Positions 56,670-64,000 of a DNA stretch of 64,000 nucleotides are shown piece after piece; within the stretch, counting starts at the first letter, position 1; each line of letters opens with the position of its first letter. The DNA lies in NCBI RefSeq assembly GCF_007827595.1, contig NZ_VISR01000001.1, positions 310,001 to 374,000 of the forward strand. Direction: 5' to 3'. Source of the stretch: Streptomyces sp. BK340. GTDB lineage: Bacteria; Actinomycetota; Actinomycetes; Streptomycetales; Streptomycetaceae. Made by a program: the position numbers and the translations under genes. The notes beneath the pieces were generated by a model. That model made no database searches, was not told the origin of the DNA, and was given only the letters and a program-made list of their open reading frames with translations.

Positions 56670-57479
56670 ATGAGCAAGCGGAACAGCCAGTCGGCGAAGA
56701 CGGCGGCCCGGGAGCGGCTGCGCCAGGAGCGCGAGCGGCAGGCCAAGCGCGACAGGGCCAGGCGGCAGGTCATCGTGGCCGCCTCGGTCGTGGGCGTGCT
56801 GGCCGCCGCCGGCGGCATCGGCTACGCCGTCGTCCAGATGAACAAGCCCAGCTACTGGGAGGGCCTGAAGGACGCCAAGGTCGTCGCCCCGGCCAACACC
56901 ACGGGCACGAACGGCACCACCGTCGTCATCGGCAAGGACAGCGCCAAGAAGACCCTCAAGATGTACGAGGACCCGCGCTGCCCCGTGTGCGCCCAGTTCG
57001 AGCAGACGGTCGGCTCGACCCTGAAGAAGGACATCGACGACGGCAAGTTCAAGTACCAGTACGTCGGCGCCACGTTCATCGACAACAAGGACAACGGTGA
57101 GGGCTCCAAGAACGCCCTGAGTGCCCTGGGCGCCGCGCTGAACGTCAGCCCCGAGGCGTTCCTCCAGTACAAGGCCGCGCTGTACTCCGCGAAGTGGCAC
57201 CCGGACGAGCAGACCGACAAGTTCAAGGACGACAGCTACCTCATCAAGGTCGCCGACACGGTGACCGCGCTCAAGAACAACACCCAGTTCCAGAACGCGG
57301 TCAGGAAGGGCACCTACGACGCCTGGGCCGTGCACATGTCGAAGACCTTCGACGACAACAAGGACGGCGTGACCGGTACCCCGGGCTTCGTCATGGACGG
57401 CAAGCAGCTCAACGGCGGCAAGGTGCTCCTGACGGTGGCCGACTTCAACAGCGCTGTGGACGCGGCGATGAAGGGCTGA
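56670..57479 (+). CDS. membrane-anchored DsbA-like thioredoxin-fold protein (second copy type)
   Basis: 269 residues. A strongly basic N-terminus (1-32), one membrane helix (33-56) and an outside thioredoxin domain with C104-P-V-C107. A T-G-T-P-G-F-V cis-Pro segment lies near residue 235. Same plan as the protein at 25267-26040, but clearly divergent. ATG 56670 has GGAG upstream. A terminator follows. Confidence 0.88.
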   Translation: MSKRNSQSAKTAARERLRQERERQAKRDRARRQVIVAASVVGVLAAAGGIGYAVVQMNKPSYWEGLKDAKVVAPANTTGTNGTTVVIGKDSAKKTLKMYEDPRCPVCAQFEQTVGSTLKKDIDDGKFKYQYVGATFIDNKDNGEGSKNALSALGAALNVSPEAFLQYKAALYSAKWHPDEQTDKFKDDSYLIKVADTVTALKNNTQFQNAVRKGTYDAWAVHMSKTFDDNKDGVTGTPGFVMDGKQLNGGKVLLTVADFNSAVDAAMKG

Positions 57480-57508
57480 CGGCTCCCCGGAAACCGGCCT
57501 TCAGGTGA

Positions 57509-57541
57509 AGAGCGGGCGAACTTTCGGAGTTCGCCCGCTCT
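57509..57541 (+). terminator. 14-bp terminator hairpin
   Basis: AGAGCGGGCGAACT, loop TTCGG, then the exact complement. It ends the DsbA-like transcript 30 bp after its stop and lies 8 bp before the phoD palindrome. Confidence 0.88.
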
Positions 57542-57548
57542 GACGCGT

Positions 57549-57570
57549 ACCGATCAGTAACCTGATCGGT
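57549..57570. promoter_or_regulatory. palindrome directly abutting the phoD start
   Basis: ACCGATCAG-TAAC-CTGATCGGT, a perfect 9-bp inverted repeat, ends two bases before the GTG start. No ribosome binding site is visible, so the gene may be leaderless or the hairpin may control initiation. I do not see typical PHO-box direct repeats here. Confidence 0.6.
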
Positions 57571-57571
57571 C

Positions 57572-59242
57572 GTGACCAGTCGATACAAGCCATCCGAGGC
57601 CGCCAAGCGCCTCAACTCCCTGTCGCCCCGCCGCCGTACGGTCGTCAAGGCCGCGGCGGCGACTGCTGTCCTGGCCGGCCCGCTCGCCGCCGCCCTGCCG
57701 GCGCGCGCCGCCACGGACGCCCCCGCCTTCCTGCACGGCGTCGCCTCCGGTGACCCGCTGCCCGACGGCATCCTGCTGTGGACCCGGGTGACCCCCACGC
57801 CGCAGGCGATACCCGGCTCCGGGATCGGCCCGGACACCGAGGTGAGCTGGGTCGTCGCCAGGGACAAGGCGCTGACGAACGTCGTCGCCAAGGGCTCGAC
57901 CACGGCGACCGCCGTCTCCGACCACACGGTCAAGGCCGACATCCGCGGCCTCCAGCCCGCCACCGACTACTGGTTCCGCTTCTCGGCCGGCGGCACGGAC
58001 TCCCCGGTGGCGCGTACCCGCACCGCGCCGGCGGCGGACGCCGCCGTCTCCGGCCTGCGCTTCGGCGTGGTCTCCTGCGCCAACTGGGAGGCCGGCTACT
58101 TCTCCGCCTACCGCCACCTCGCGGCCCGCACCGACCTCGACGCCTGGCTGCACCTCGGCGACTACATCTACGAGTACAAGTCCGGTGAGTACGCGGCCCG
58201 GGGCACGGTCGTCCGCCCGCACGCGCCCGCGAACGAGATCCTCACGCTCGCCGACTACCGGATCCGGCACGCGAAGTACAAGACCGACCCCGACCTGCAG
58301 GCGCTGCACCTGAAGGCACCGGTCATCGCGATCTGGGACGACCACGAGTTCGCCGACAACGCCTGGTCGGGCGGCGCGGTCAACCACACCGAGGGCGCCG
58401 AGGGCACCTGGACGGCCCGTCAGGCCGCCGCCAAGCAGGCCTACTTCGAGTGGATGCCGGTCCGCCCCGCGATCGCCGGTACCACCTACCGCCGGCTGCG
58501 CTTCGGCAAGCTCGCCGACCTCTCCCTGCTGGACCTGCGCTCCTTCCGCTCCCAGCAGGCCGCCACGGCGAGCGGCTCGGTGGACGACCCGGACCGTACG
58601 ATCACCGGCCGGGCCCAGCTCGACTGGCTGAAGGCCGGATTGAAGGCCTCCGACACCAAGTGGCGGCTGGTCGGCAACTCGGTGATGATCTCGCCGTTCT
58701 CCTTCGGCTCGCTCTCCGCCGACCTGCTCAAGCCGCTCGCCAAGCTGCTCGGGCTGCCGCAGGAGGGGATCGCCGCCAACACCGACCAGTGGGACGGCTA
58801 CACCGACGACCGCCGCGAGCTGCTGGACCACCTGCGCTCCAACGCCATCGGCAACACCGTCTTCCTGACCGGTGACATCCACATGGCGTGGGCCAACGAC
58901 GTGCCGGTGGACGCGGGCACCTACCCGCTGTCGGCCTCGGCGGCCACCGAGTTCGTCGTCACCTCGGTGACCTCGGACAACCTCGACGACATCGTGAAGG
59001 TCCCCGAGGGCACCGTCTCGGCGATCGCCTCACCGGTCATCAGGGCGGCCAACCGGCACGTCCACTGGGTGGACACGGACCGCCACGGCTACGGCGTCCT
59101 GGACATCACCACCGACCGTGCGCAGATGGACTACTACGTCCTGTCCGACCGCACCGACGCGAACGCGACCTCCCAGTGGGTGCGCTCCTACTCCACCCGC
59201 AGCGGCACGCAGAAGGTCGAACGGACCTACTCCCCGGTGTAG
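57572..59242 (+). CDS. phoD: Tat-exported alkaline phosphatase D/phosphodiesterase
   Basis: 556 residues. A twin-arginine signal (R-R-R-T-V-V-K at residues 20-26, then an Ala/Leu core ending near A-R-A) precedes the mature enzyme. Metallophosphoesterase motifs are V-S-C-A-N-W near residue 168, L-H-L-G-D-Y-I-Y-E near 195, I-W-D-D-H-E-F near 253 and L-T-G-D-I-H-M near 433. PhoD enzymes use Fe and Ca to hydrolyse phosphodiesters and phosphomonoesters outside the cell. A candidate terminator with a T-run follows. Confidence 0.94.
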   Translation: MTSRYKPSEAAKRLNSLSPRRRTVVKAAAATAVLAGPLAAALPARAATDAPAFLHGVASGDPLPDGILLWTRVTPTPQAIPGSGIGPDTEVSWVVARDKALTNVVAKGSTTATAVSDHTVKADIRGLQPATDYWFRFSAGGTDSPVARTRTAPAADAAVSGLRFGVVSCANWEAGYFSAYRHLAARTDLDAWLHLGDYIYEYKSGEYAARGTVVRPHAPANEILTLADYRIRHAKYKTDPDLQALHLKAPVIAIWDDHEFADNAWSGGAVNHTEGAEGTWTARQAAAKQAYFEWMPVRPAIAGTTYRRLRFGKLADLSLLDLRSFRSQQAATASGSVDDPDRTITGRAQLDWLKAGLKASDTKWRLVGNSVMISPFSFGSLSADLLKPLAKLLGLPQEGIAANTDQWDGYTDDRRELLDHLRSNAIGNTVFLTGDIHMAWANDVPVDAGTYPLSASAATEFVVTSVTSDNLDDIVKVPEGTVSAIASPVIRAANRHVHWVDTDRHGYGVLDITTDRAQMDYYVLSDRTDANATSQWVRSYSTRSGTQKVERTYSPV

Positions 59243-59292
59243 CCGATCACTGCGGCCGGTCCGAGCAACCAGCGCGAGACTTCCGACATCAG

Positions 59293-59325
59293 AAGGGGTG
59301 GCTGACAACTCGTCACCACCCTTTT
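59293..59325 (+). terminator. candidate intrinsic terminator after phoD
   Basis: AAGGGGTGG-TGAC-type left arm and GTCA-CCACCCTT right arm with small bulges, followed by TTTT. It starts 51 bp after the phoD stop. The T-run is unusual for this genome and supports the call. Confidence 0.65.
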
Positions 59326-59357
59326 GATTGAAGACACATGGCCACCCCCAAGGTGCC

Positions 59358-59690
59358 GTGAAGAAGACCGCGACGATCGCGGCTGCCCTGACCTTCGCCG
59401 GACTCGCCTCCGTCACTCAGGCTCAGGCAGCCCCGGCGGCGGCGCCGGCCTTCGTCAACCTGACCGTGCTGGACACCCACGGCGCGCCCACATACGCGAA
59501 GCCCACCGACTCGTCGACGAGGTACCGCGTCGAGCCGTTCAAGACGACCCTGCGGATCCAGTGCTCGACCACCAAGACCCCCTCGGGGGAGCGGTGGTTC
59601 CGGATCTACGACTCCCAGCCGACGGCCTGGGTGTGGTCCGGGCACTTCATGTCGTTGGTGCACCCGCCCAAGGAGTGCTTCCCGGGCTGA
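59358..59690 (+). CDS. small secreted SH3-like protein
   Basis: 110 residues. A signal peptide (K-K-T-A-T-I-A-A-A-L then hydrophobic, ending near Q-A-Q-A-A) precedes a small beta-rich domain with G-E-R-W-F-R-I-Y-D-S, as in bacterial SH3-like domains. Two Cys (I-Q-C-S and E-C-F) could form a disulfide. The GTG at 59358 is favoured over the in-frame ATG at 59328 because it places the Lys pair directly at the start of the signal. Function unknown. Confidence 0.7.
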   Translation: MKKTATIAAALTFAGLASVTQAQAAPAAAPAFVNLTVLDTHGAPTYAKPTDSSTRYRVEPFKTTLRIQCSTTKTPSGERWFRIYDSQPTAWVWSGHFMSLVHPPKECFPG

Positions 59691-59752
59691 GGTTCCCGAC
59701 GCCCGGCAACGCGGGTGATCGAGGCTGACAGCAGGCCCGGGTCACTTGCTGC

Positions 59753-60331
59753 CTACGCCGTCGGCAGGCCGTCGAGGAAGCCGAGCGCCACCCGCCAGGT
59801 GGCCTCGGCGGCCTCCCGGTCGTAGTCCGGCAGTCCGGGGTCGGTGTAGAGGTGCCCGGCGCCCGCGTACCGGTAGACCTCCACATCGGCCCCGGCCCGG
59901 CCCATCTGCAGGTACCAGGCGCTCAGCCAGTCGTCCGTCTCGAACGGGTCCGGCTCGGCCACGTGCAACTGCACGGGCAGCTCGTCCGCCTGGGCGTTCG
60001 GCGCGAGGTCCGAGGTGCCGTGCAGGAGCAGCAGGCCGCGCGCCTTCTCGTCGCCGAGGGCCAGGGTCTGCGCGATGGAGGCGCCGAGCGAGAAGCCGGC
60101 GTAGACGAGCCCCCGCTCCGAATACGGTGCGGCGGCCAGCACGGCCCGCTTCAGCAACTCCTCCTTGCCGATCCGCTCCTTGAACTCCATCCCCTCCTCG
60201 ACCGTGTCGAACGTGCGCCCCTCGAAGAGGTCCGGCGTCCACACCTCGTGGCCCGCCGCGCGCAGCCGGTCCGCGGCCTCGCGCACCGCGGGCCTGAGCC
60301 CGTAGGCCGAGTGCAAGAGCATGATGTTCAT
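59753..60331 (-). CDS. dienelactone hydrolase-family alpha/beta hydrolase
   Basis: 192 residues. The nucleophile elbow is V-Y-A-G-F-S-L-G-A-S, so it has Ser where dienelactone hydrolases often have Cys. The His is in G-A-G-H-L-Y near residue 165; A-E-P-D-P-F supplies an Asp. No signal peptide; cytoplasmic. Substrate unknown. ATG 60331. Confidence 0.9.
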   Translation of the reverse strand: MNIMLLHSAYGLRPAVREAADRLRAAGHEVWTPDLFEGRTFDTVEEGMEFKERIGKEELLKRAVLAAAPYSERGLVYAGFSLGASIAQTLALGDEKARGLLLLHGTSDLAPNAQADELPVQLHVAEPDPFETDDWLSAWYLQMGRAGADVEVYRYAGAGHLYTDPGLPDYDREAAEATWRVALGFLDGLPTA

Positions 60332-60439
60332 GAGGCCATGGTGCCAGCCGGGTGCGACAACGCCGTAGCGCGGCCTCCTGCGGGTGTCGCCGCGAAGAGA
60401 CAGGTTCAGGAGCCCGCGAGCCTGGTAAGACGCGAAGGC

Positions 60440-61522
60440 ATGGAGAACGTGCTCCGCCCCCTGATCGTGCTCGGCGGCTCGGTACTGCTCACCCTGGCCA
60501 TCGGCTGGGCCACGGACCGGCTGCTGCGCAAGGCCGACGAACGAAACCCCGACACACCGCTGTGGGGCCTGCTGCGGCGCGGCCGCATCCCCTATCACCT
60601 CGTCCTGTGCACCGCCCTGCTCAGAGGCTCCTACGACCACTCGAACCTGCTGCAGCGGCATCAGACCGGCGTGGGCCGGGCCCTGACGCTGGTGCTGATC
60701 GGGTCCACGGCCTGGCTGGTGATCCGGATCGCCGCCGCGGTCGTCGAGACCTCCTACGCCCGGTACGCGCGCGCCCACCCGGACGCCGCCCGGGTGCGCC
60801 GGGTCCGCACCCAGGTGGAGCTGATCATGCGGGTGGTCTCCGCGATCGTGATCGTGGTGGCGAGCGCCTCGATGCTGCTGACGTTCCCGGCGATGCGCGC
60901 GGCCGGCGCCTCGCTGCTGGCCTCCGCCGGCATCCTCGGCATCGTCGCCGGTGTCGCCGCCCAGTCGACACTGTCGAACATGTTCGCGGGGCTGCAGATC
61001 GCCTTCGGTGACATGGTGCGCATCGGCGACACGGTGGTGGTGGACGGCGAGTGGGGCACCGTCGAGGAGATCACCCTGACCTTCCTGACGGTCCGCACCT
61101 GGGACGAGCGCCGGATCACGATGCCGGTGTCGTACTTCACCTCCAAGCCCTTCGAGAACTGGTCCCGGGGCACCCCGCAGATGACGGGCACCGTCTTCTG
61201 GCACCTCGACCACAGCGCGCCGATCGAGGCGATGCGCGAGAGGCTCCGCGACATCCTGCGCCGGTGTCCGGCCTGGGACGGCCGCACCTCCAACCTCTAT
61301 GTGACGGACGCCACTCCGAACACCATCCAGGTCCGCGCCCTGGTGACCGCGAAGGACGCGGACGACATCTGGACGGTCCGGGTCACGGTCCGCGAGCAGA
61401 TGATCACCTGGCTGACGGCCGAACACCCCTACGCCCTGCCCCGCGTCAACACGGCGGAGGCGGCCGTCCCGCCGTGGCAGCCCGCACGCTCCCCCAACGG
61501 CTCGGCCCGGCAGCACCGTTGA
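60440..61522 (+). CDS. MscS-family mechanosensitive channel
   Basis: 360 residues. About four hydrophobic helices (7-25, 70-95, 125-145, 150-170) lead into the MscS pore and beta domain: A-Q-S-T-L-S-N-M-F-A-G near residue 174, then F-G-D-M-V-R-I-G-D and P-V-S-Y-F-T-S-K-P-F near 230. Opens on membrane tension to release solutes. ATG 60440 has only a weak ribosome site. It converges on the antiporter gene. Confidence 0.92.
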   Translation: MENVLRPLIVLGGSVLLTLAIGWATDRLLRKADERNPDTPLWGLLRRGRIPYHLVLCTALLRGSYDHSNLLQRHQTGVGRALTLVLIGSTAWLVIRIAAAVVETSYARYARAHPDAARVRRVRTQVELIMRVVSAIVIVVASASMLLTFPAMRAAGASLLASAGILGIVAGVAAQSTLSNMFAGLQIAFGDMVRIGDTVVVDGEWGTVEEITLTFLTVRTWDERRITMPVSYFTSKPFENWSRGTPQMTGTVFWHLDHSAPIEAMRERLRDILRRCPAWDGRTSNLYVTDATPNTIQVRALVTAKDADDIWTVRVTVREQMITWLTAEHPYALPRVNTAEAAVPPWQPARSPNGSARQHR

Positions 61523-61580
61523 CGAGGGTCGCAGGGAGCCGATGTGCGCGGTGGGAGAGAAAGTCCTGGGAGCGGAAGTC

Positions 61581-63167
61581 TCAGCGCAGGCTCCGCACAT
61601 CGAGATGCCTCAGCACCCGGTCGACGATCTCCGGATCCGCCCCCGGCTCACTCCGTGCGGCCAGCACCTCGTGCCGGGCCGCACTCATCATCTCCCCCTG
61701 GATCCGCCTCACCCGCTTCACCCGCCGCTCCCTCTGCTGATGCGCCTCCCGCCGCTCCGCCTCCCCCAGGTCCGGGCTGATCCGGATCCCGATGTCGAAG
61801 GCCCGCCGCAACATCTGCTCCGCCAGCTCCTCCGGCAACTCCTCCACCTGCTCGATCTCCCGCAGCCTCCGCCTGGCGGCCTTCGTGGCCCGTCGCGCCA
61901 GCTCCTCCTCGAACTCCTTCTCCCGCTCGGAGTCCGCCCGCACCCCGAGCCGCTTCACCAGCCAGGGCAGGGTCAGCCCCTGCAGCACCAGCGTGGCGAT
62001 GATCACCCCGAAGGCGATGAAGACGATCTCGTCGCGCTTGGGAAAGGGAGATCCGTCGTCCGTCCGGAGGGGGATCGCCAGCGCCAGCGCCACCGAAGCC
62101 ACCCCGCGCATCCCGGACCACCACATCACCACGGTCTCCCGCCAGCTCACCGGGATGTCCTCGTCGTAGTCCCGCCGGGCGTGCAGCCGCTTGGTCAGCC
62201 AGGTCGCGGGCATCAGCCACAGCAGCCGTACGAGGACGACGACGCAGACGATGACGGCGGCCCAGCCGAGCAGCTCGCCCCAGCGCCCGGTCGCCGTCCT
62301 GATCGCGTTGTGCAGTTCGAGACCGATCAGCCCGAAGGCGACACCGGTGACGAGCGTGTCGACGATGTCCCAGAAGGTGTACCCGGCCAGCCGGGTCATC
62401 ACGTCGTCGGCGTCGGTGGCGTACTCGGCGAGGAAGAGGGCCGTGGTGAGCACGGCGAGCACCCCGGACCCCTGCAGCACCTCCGCGAGCACGTAGGAGG
62501 CGTACGGCACCAGCAGGGTCATCCCGATCTGCAGGGTGGGGTCGCCGAGCAGGTCCATCAGCTTGTTCGCGCCCCAGCCGAGCGTCAGCCCCACCGCGAC
62601 CGCGACCACGGCCGACAGGACCAGGTCGAGACCGGCGTGCCAGGCCGAGAACTCCCCGCTCACGGCGGCGGCGATCGCCACGTGGTAGAGCACGATGGCC
62701 GTGACGTCGTTGAAGAGTCCCTCGCCCTCCAGGATCGACACCAGGCGGCGCGGCAGCCCGAGCTGCCCGGCGACGGCGGTGGCCGCGACCGGGTCGGGCG
62801 GCGCGATCAGCGCGCCCAGCGCGACGGCGGCGGCGACCGGCAGGCCGGGCACGATCGCATGGGCGACGGCGGCCACGCAGATCGTCGTCACGAAGACCAG
62901 GGCGACGGCCAGCAGGAAGATCGGCCGCTTGTTGGCCGCGAACTGCCGCCACGAGGTCCGGCGTACGGCGGCGTAGAGCAGCGGCGGCAGCAGTCCGGGC
63001 AGGATCAGCTCGGGCGGGATGTCCACGTCGGGCACGAAGTCGGCCACCGCCAGGACCCCGCCGAGCACGGTCATCAGCACCGGCGCCGGCAACCCGAACC
63101 GTTCGCCCACCGGGACGCTCACCAGGGCCCCGAGCAGCACCACGAACAACAGAGCCAACTGATCCAC
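61581..63167 (-). CDS. CPA1-family Na+/H+ antiporter
   Basis: 528 residues with about twelve hydrophobic helices followed by a ~130-residue Arg/Glu-rich cytoplasmic tail. The ion-binding N-D pair is in G-E-G-L-F-N-D-V-T near residue 146, and A-P-P-D-P-V-A-A-T precedes it. Exchanges Na+ (or K+) for H+ across the membrane. GTG 63167. No close partner on the same strand. Confidence 0.93.
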   Translation of the reverse strand: MDQLALLFVVLLGALVSVPVGERFGLPAPVLMTVLGGVLAVADFVPDVDIPPELILPGLLPPLLYAAVRRTSWRQFAANKRPIFLLAVALVFVTTICVAAVAHAIVPGLPVAAAVALGALIAPPDPVAATAVAGQLGLPRRLVSILEGEGLFNDVTAIVLYHVAIAAAVSGEFSAWHAGLDLVLSAVVAVAVGLTLGWGANKLMDLLGDPTLQIGMTLLVPYASYVLAEVLQGSGVLAVLTTALFLAEYATDADDVMTRLAGYTFWDIVDTLVTGVAFGLIGLELHNAIRTATGRWGELLGWAAVIVCVVVLVRLLWLMPATWLTKRLHARRDYDEDIPVSWRETVVMWWSGMRGVASVALALAIPLRTDDGSPFPKRDEIVFIAFGVIIATLVLQGLTLPWLVKRLGVRADSEREKEFEEELARRATKAARRRLREIEQVEELPEELAEQMLRRAFDIGIRISPDLGEAERREAHQQRERRVKRVRRIQGEMMSAARHEVLAARSEPGADPEIVDRVLRHLDVRSLR

Positions 63168-63252
63168 GGCCGGCGCTCCGGGGGTCGACGATCACACGGC
63201 AGGCGTCCAGCCTGCCACGGCCCTGAGCGCCCCGGCCGTCACGGCGCCTCGG

Positions 63253-63720
63253 CTACAGGACGCGCCGCATCGCCCGGTGCGGGATCCCGGCCTCCGGGTA
63301 CTCCGGGCCGTACGCCTCGTAGCCGAGGCGCTCGTAGAAGCCCAGGGCGTGGGTCTGTGCGTGCAGGTCCACCGCGGCCAGGCCACGCACGCGTGCCGCC
63401 TCCTCGATGGCCCGCACCAGGGCCACACCGACGCCCAGCCCGCGTGCCTCACGGGCGACGGCGAGCCGCCCCAGGGAGCCCACCGAGACGTCCCCGCCGG
63501 TCTTCTCCGCGGCCGCCTCGCCGTACAGCAGGCGGCCGGTGCCGAGCGGCAGGCCGTCCTCGCGGACCGCCAGCACATGCACGGCCACGGCGTCGTACGC
63601 GTCGTACTCGATGTCCTGCGGGACGCCCTGCTCGACGACGAAGACGCTCTTGCGCACCGCGAAGCAGGCCTCGCGGTCGGCGGGGTCCTCGGCGATCCGG
63701 ACGGTGTACGGCGTGCTCAC
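63253..63720 (-). CDS. GNAT-family N-acetyltransferase
   Basis: 155 residues. The acetyl-CoA loop is [10 protein letters not shown] near residue 95, with [16 protein letters not shown] near 125. The start is GTG 63720, overlapping the rluD stop. The frame stays open upstream but without coding character. Related to ElaA-type GNAT proteins; acceptor unknown. Confidence 0.92.
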   Translation of the reverse strand: MSTPYTVRIAEDPADREACFAVRKSVFVVEQGVPQDIEYDAYDAVAVHVLAVREDGLPLGTGRLLYGEAAAEKTGGDVSVGSLGRLAVAREARGLGVGVALVRAIEEAARVRGLAAVDLHAQTHALGFYERLGYEAYGPEYPEAGIPHRAMRRVL

Positions 63721-64000
63721 GCCCACGTCTCCTCGCGGACCTGGTCGAGGGCGCTCCGCAGGTCCTCCGGGTAGTCGCAGGCGAACTCCACCCACTGCCC
63801 GTCCCCGGGGTGCTCGAAACCGAGCCGCACCGCGTGCAGCCACTGGCGGGTCAGATGCAGCCGCTTGGCGAGGGTCGGGTCGGCGCCGTAGGTCAGGTCG
63901 CCGACGCAGGGGTGGCGGTGGGCGGACATGTGGACGCGGATCTGGTGGGTGCGGCCGGTCTCCAGCTTCACGTCGAGCAGGGAGGCGGCGCGGAAGGCCT
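63717..64000 (-). CDS. RluD/RluA-family pseudouridine synthase, C-terminal part (5' end outside window)
   Basis: The frame is open to the window edge; the last ~94 residues are present. G-R-T-H-Q-I-R-V-H is the hallmark of RluA-family enzymes, which isomerise uridines in 23S rRNA. D-L-T-Y-G-A and R-Q-W-L-H-A follow as usual. The catalytic Asp lies outside the window, so rluD versus a paralogue cannot be settled. Confidence 0.93.
   Translation of the reverse strand, partial: AFRAASLLDVKLETGRTHQIRVHMSAHRHPCVGDLTYGADPTLAKRLHLTRQWLHAVRLGFEHPGDGQWVEFACDYPEDLRSALDQVREETWA

Overview
The window is a high-GC actinobacterial chromosome segment, almost certainly from Streptomyces. The evidence is the near-complete G/C third-position bias, many GTG starts (one likely TTG), purine-rich ribosome binding sites, 4-bp stop/start overlaps, and families typical of Streptomyces: TrpM, PriA in place of HisA and TrpF, HGxxPAAW proteins and the Trp-operon membrane protein TIGR02234. 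From memory, the order resembles the glt-trp-his-dnaE core region of S. coelicolor. I see no insertion sequence, phage, CRISPR array, rRNA or tRNA gene.

Layout. 1-2.5 kb: 3' end of an acyl-CoA dehydrogenase gene, a VWA protein, and a zinc-ribbon rhomboid protease. 2.3-8.9 kb: a surface-glycan locus. A lipoprotein glycoside hydrolase and a secreted DUF2334 deacetylase-like protein diverge from a small membrane protein, a processive GT2 synthase, a UDP-GlcNAc 2-epimerase and an anchored lectin-like protein. 9.0-15.1 kb: gltBD glutamate synthase, with a long upstream region holding a good GlnR-type box. 15.5-16.2 kb: a VIT/CCC1 metal transporter with a palindrome at its start. 16.5-24.1 kb: a tightly coupled seven-gene operon of four different ADP-ribosylglycohydrolase-family proteins, a ribokinase, a CoA-transferase and a CitE-type lyase. 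24.2-33.1 kb: hisI-trpE-membrane proteins-trpC-trpM-trpB-trpA, followed by a DsbA-like protein and lgt. 33.2-36.2 kb: small accessory genes, including an ArsR/MFS pair. 36.3-42.0 kb: hisD-C-B-(54-aa membrane protein)-H-priA-RidA-hisF.

42-50.2 kb: a predicted beta-helix membrane protein, a helical-repeat protein, a LON-substrate-binding-domain protein, a YbaK deacylase, a three-gene ABC exporter operon and a NYN nuclease. 50.5-54.3 kb: a 57-aa basic protein converging on dnaE. 54.5-64 kb: DUF2252, a small membrane protein, a second anchored DsbA-like protein, a Tat-exported PhoD phosphatase, a secreted SH3-like protein, a dienelactone hydrolase, an MscS channel, a CPA1 antiporter, a GNAT acetyltransferase and the 3' end of an RluD-type pseudouridine synthase.

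How the parts work together. The his and trp genes are interleaved, and PriA supplies the isomerase step to both pathways. GltBD supplies glutamate for both. The parts least explained by known biology are the ADP-ribosylglycohydrolase operon, the ManNAc-type glycan locus, a Trp-codon-bearing leader ORF before trpC, and several unassigned palindromes and tandem repeats between genes.
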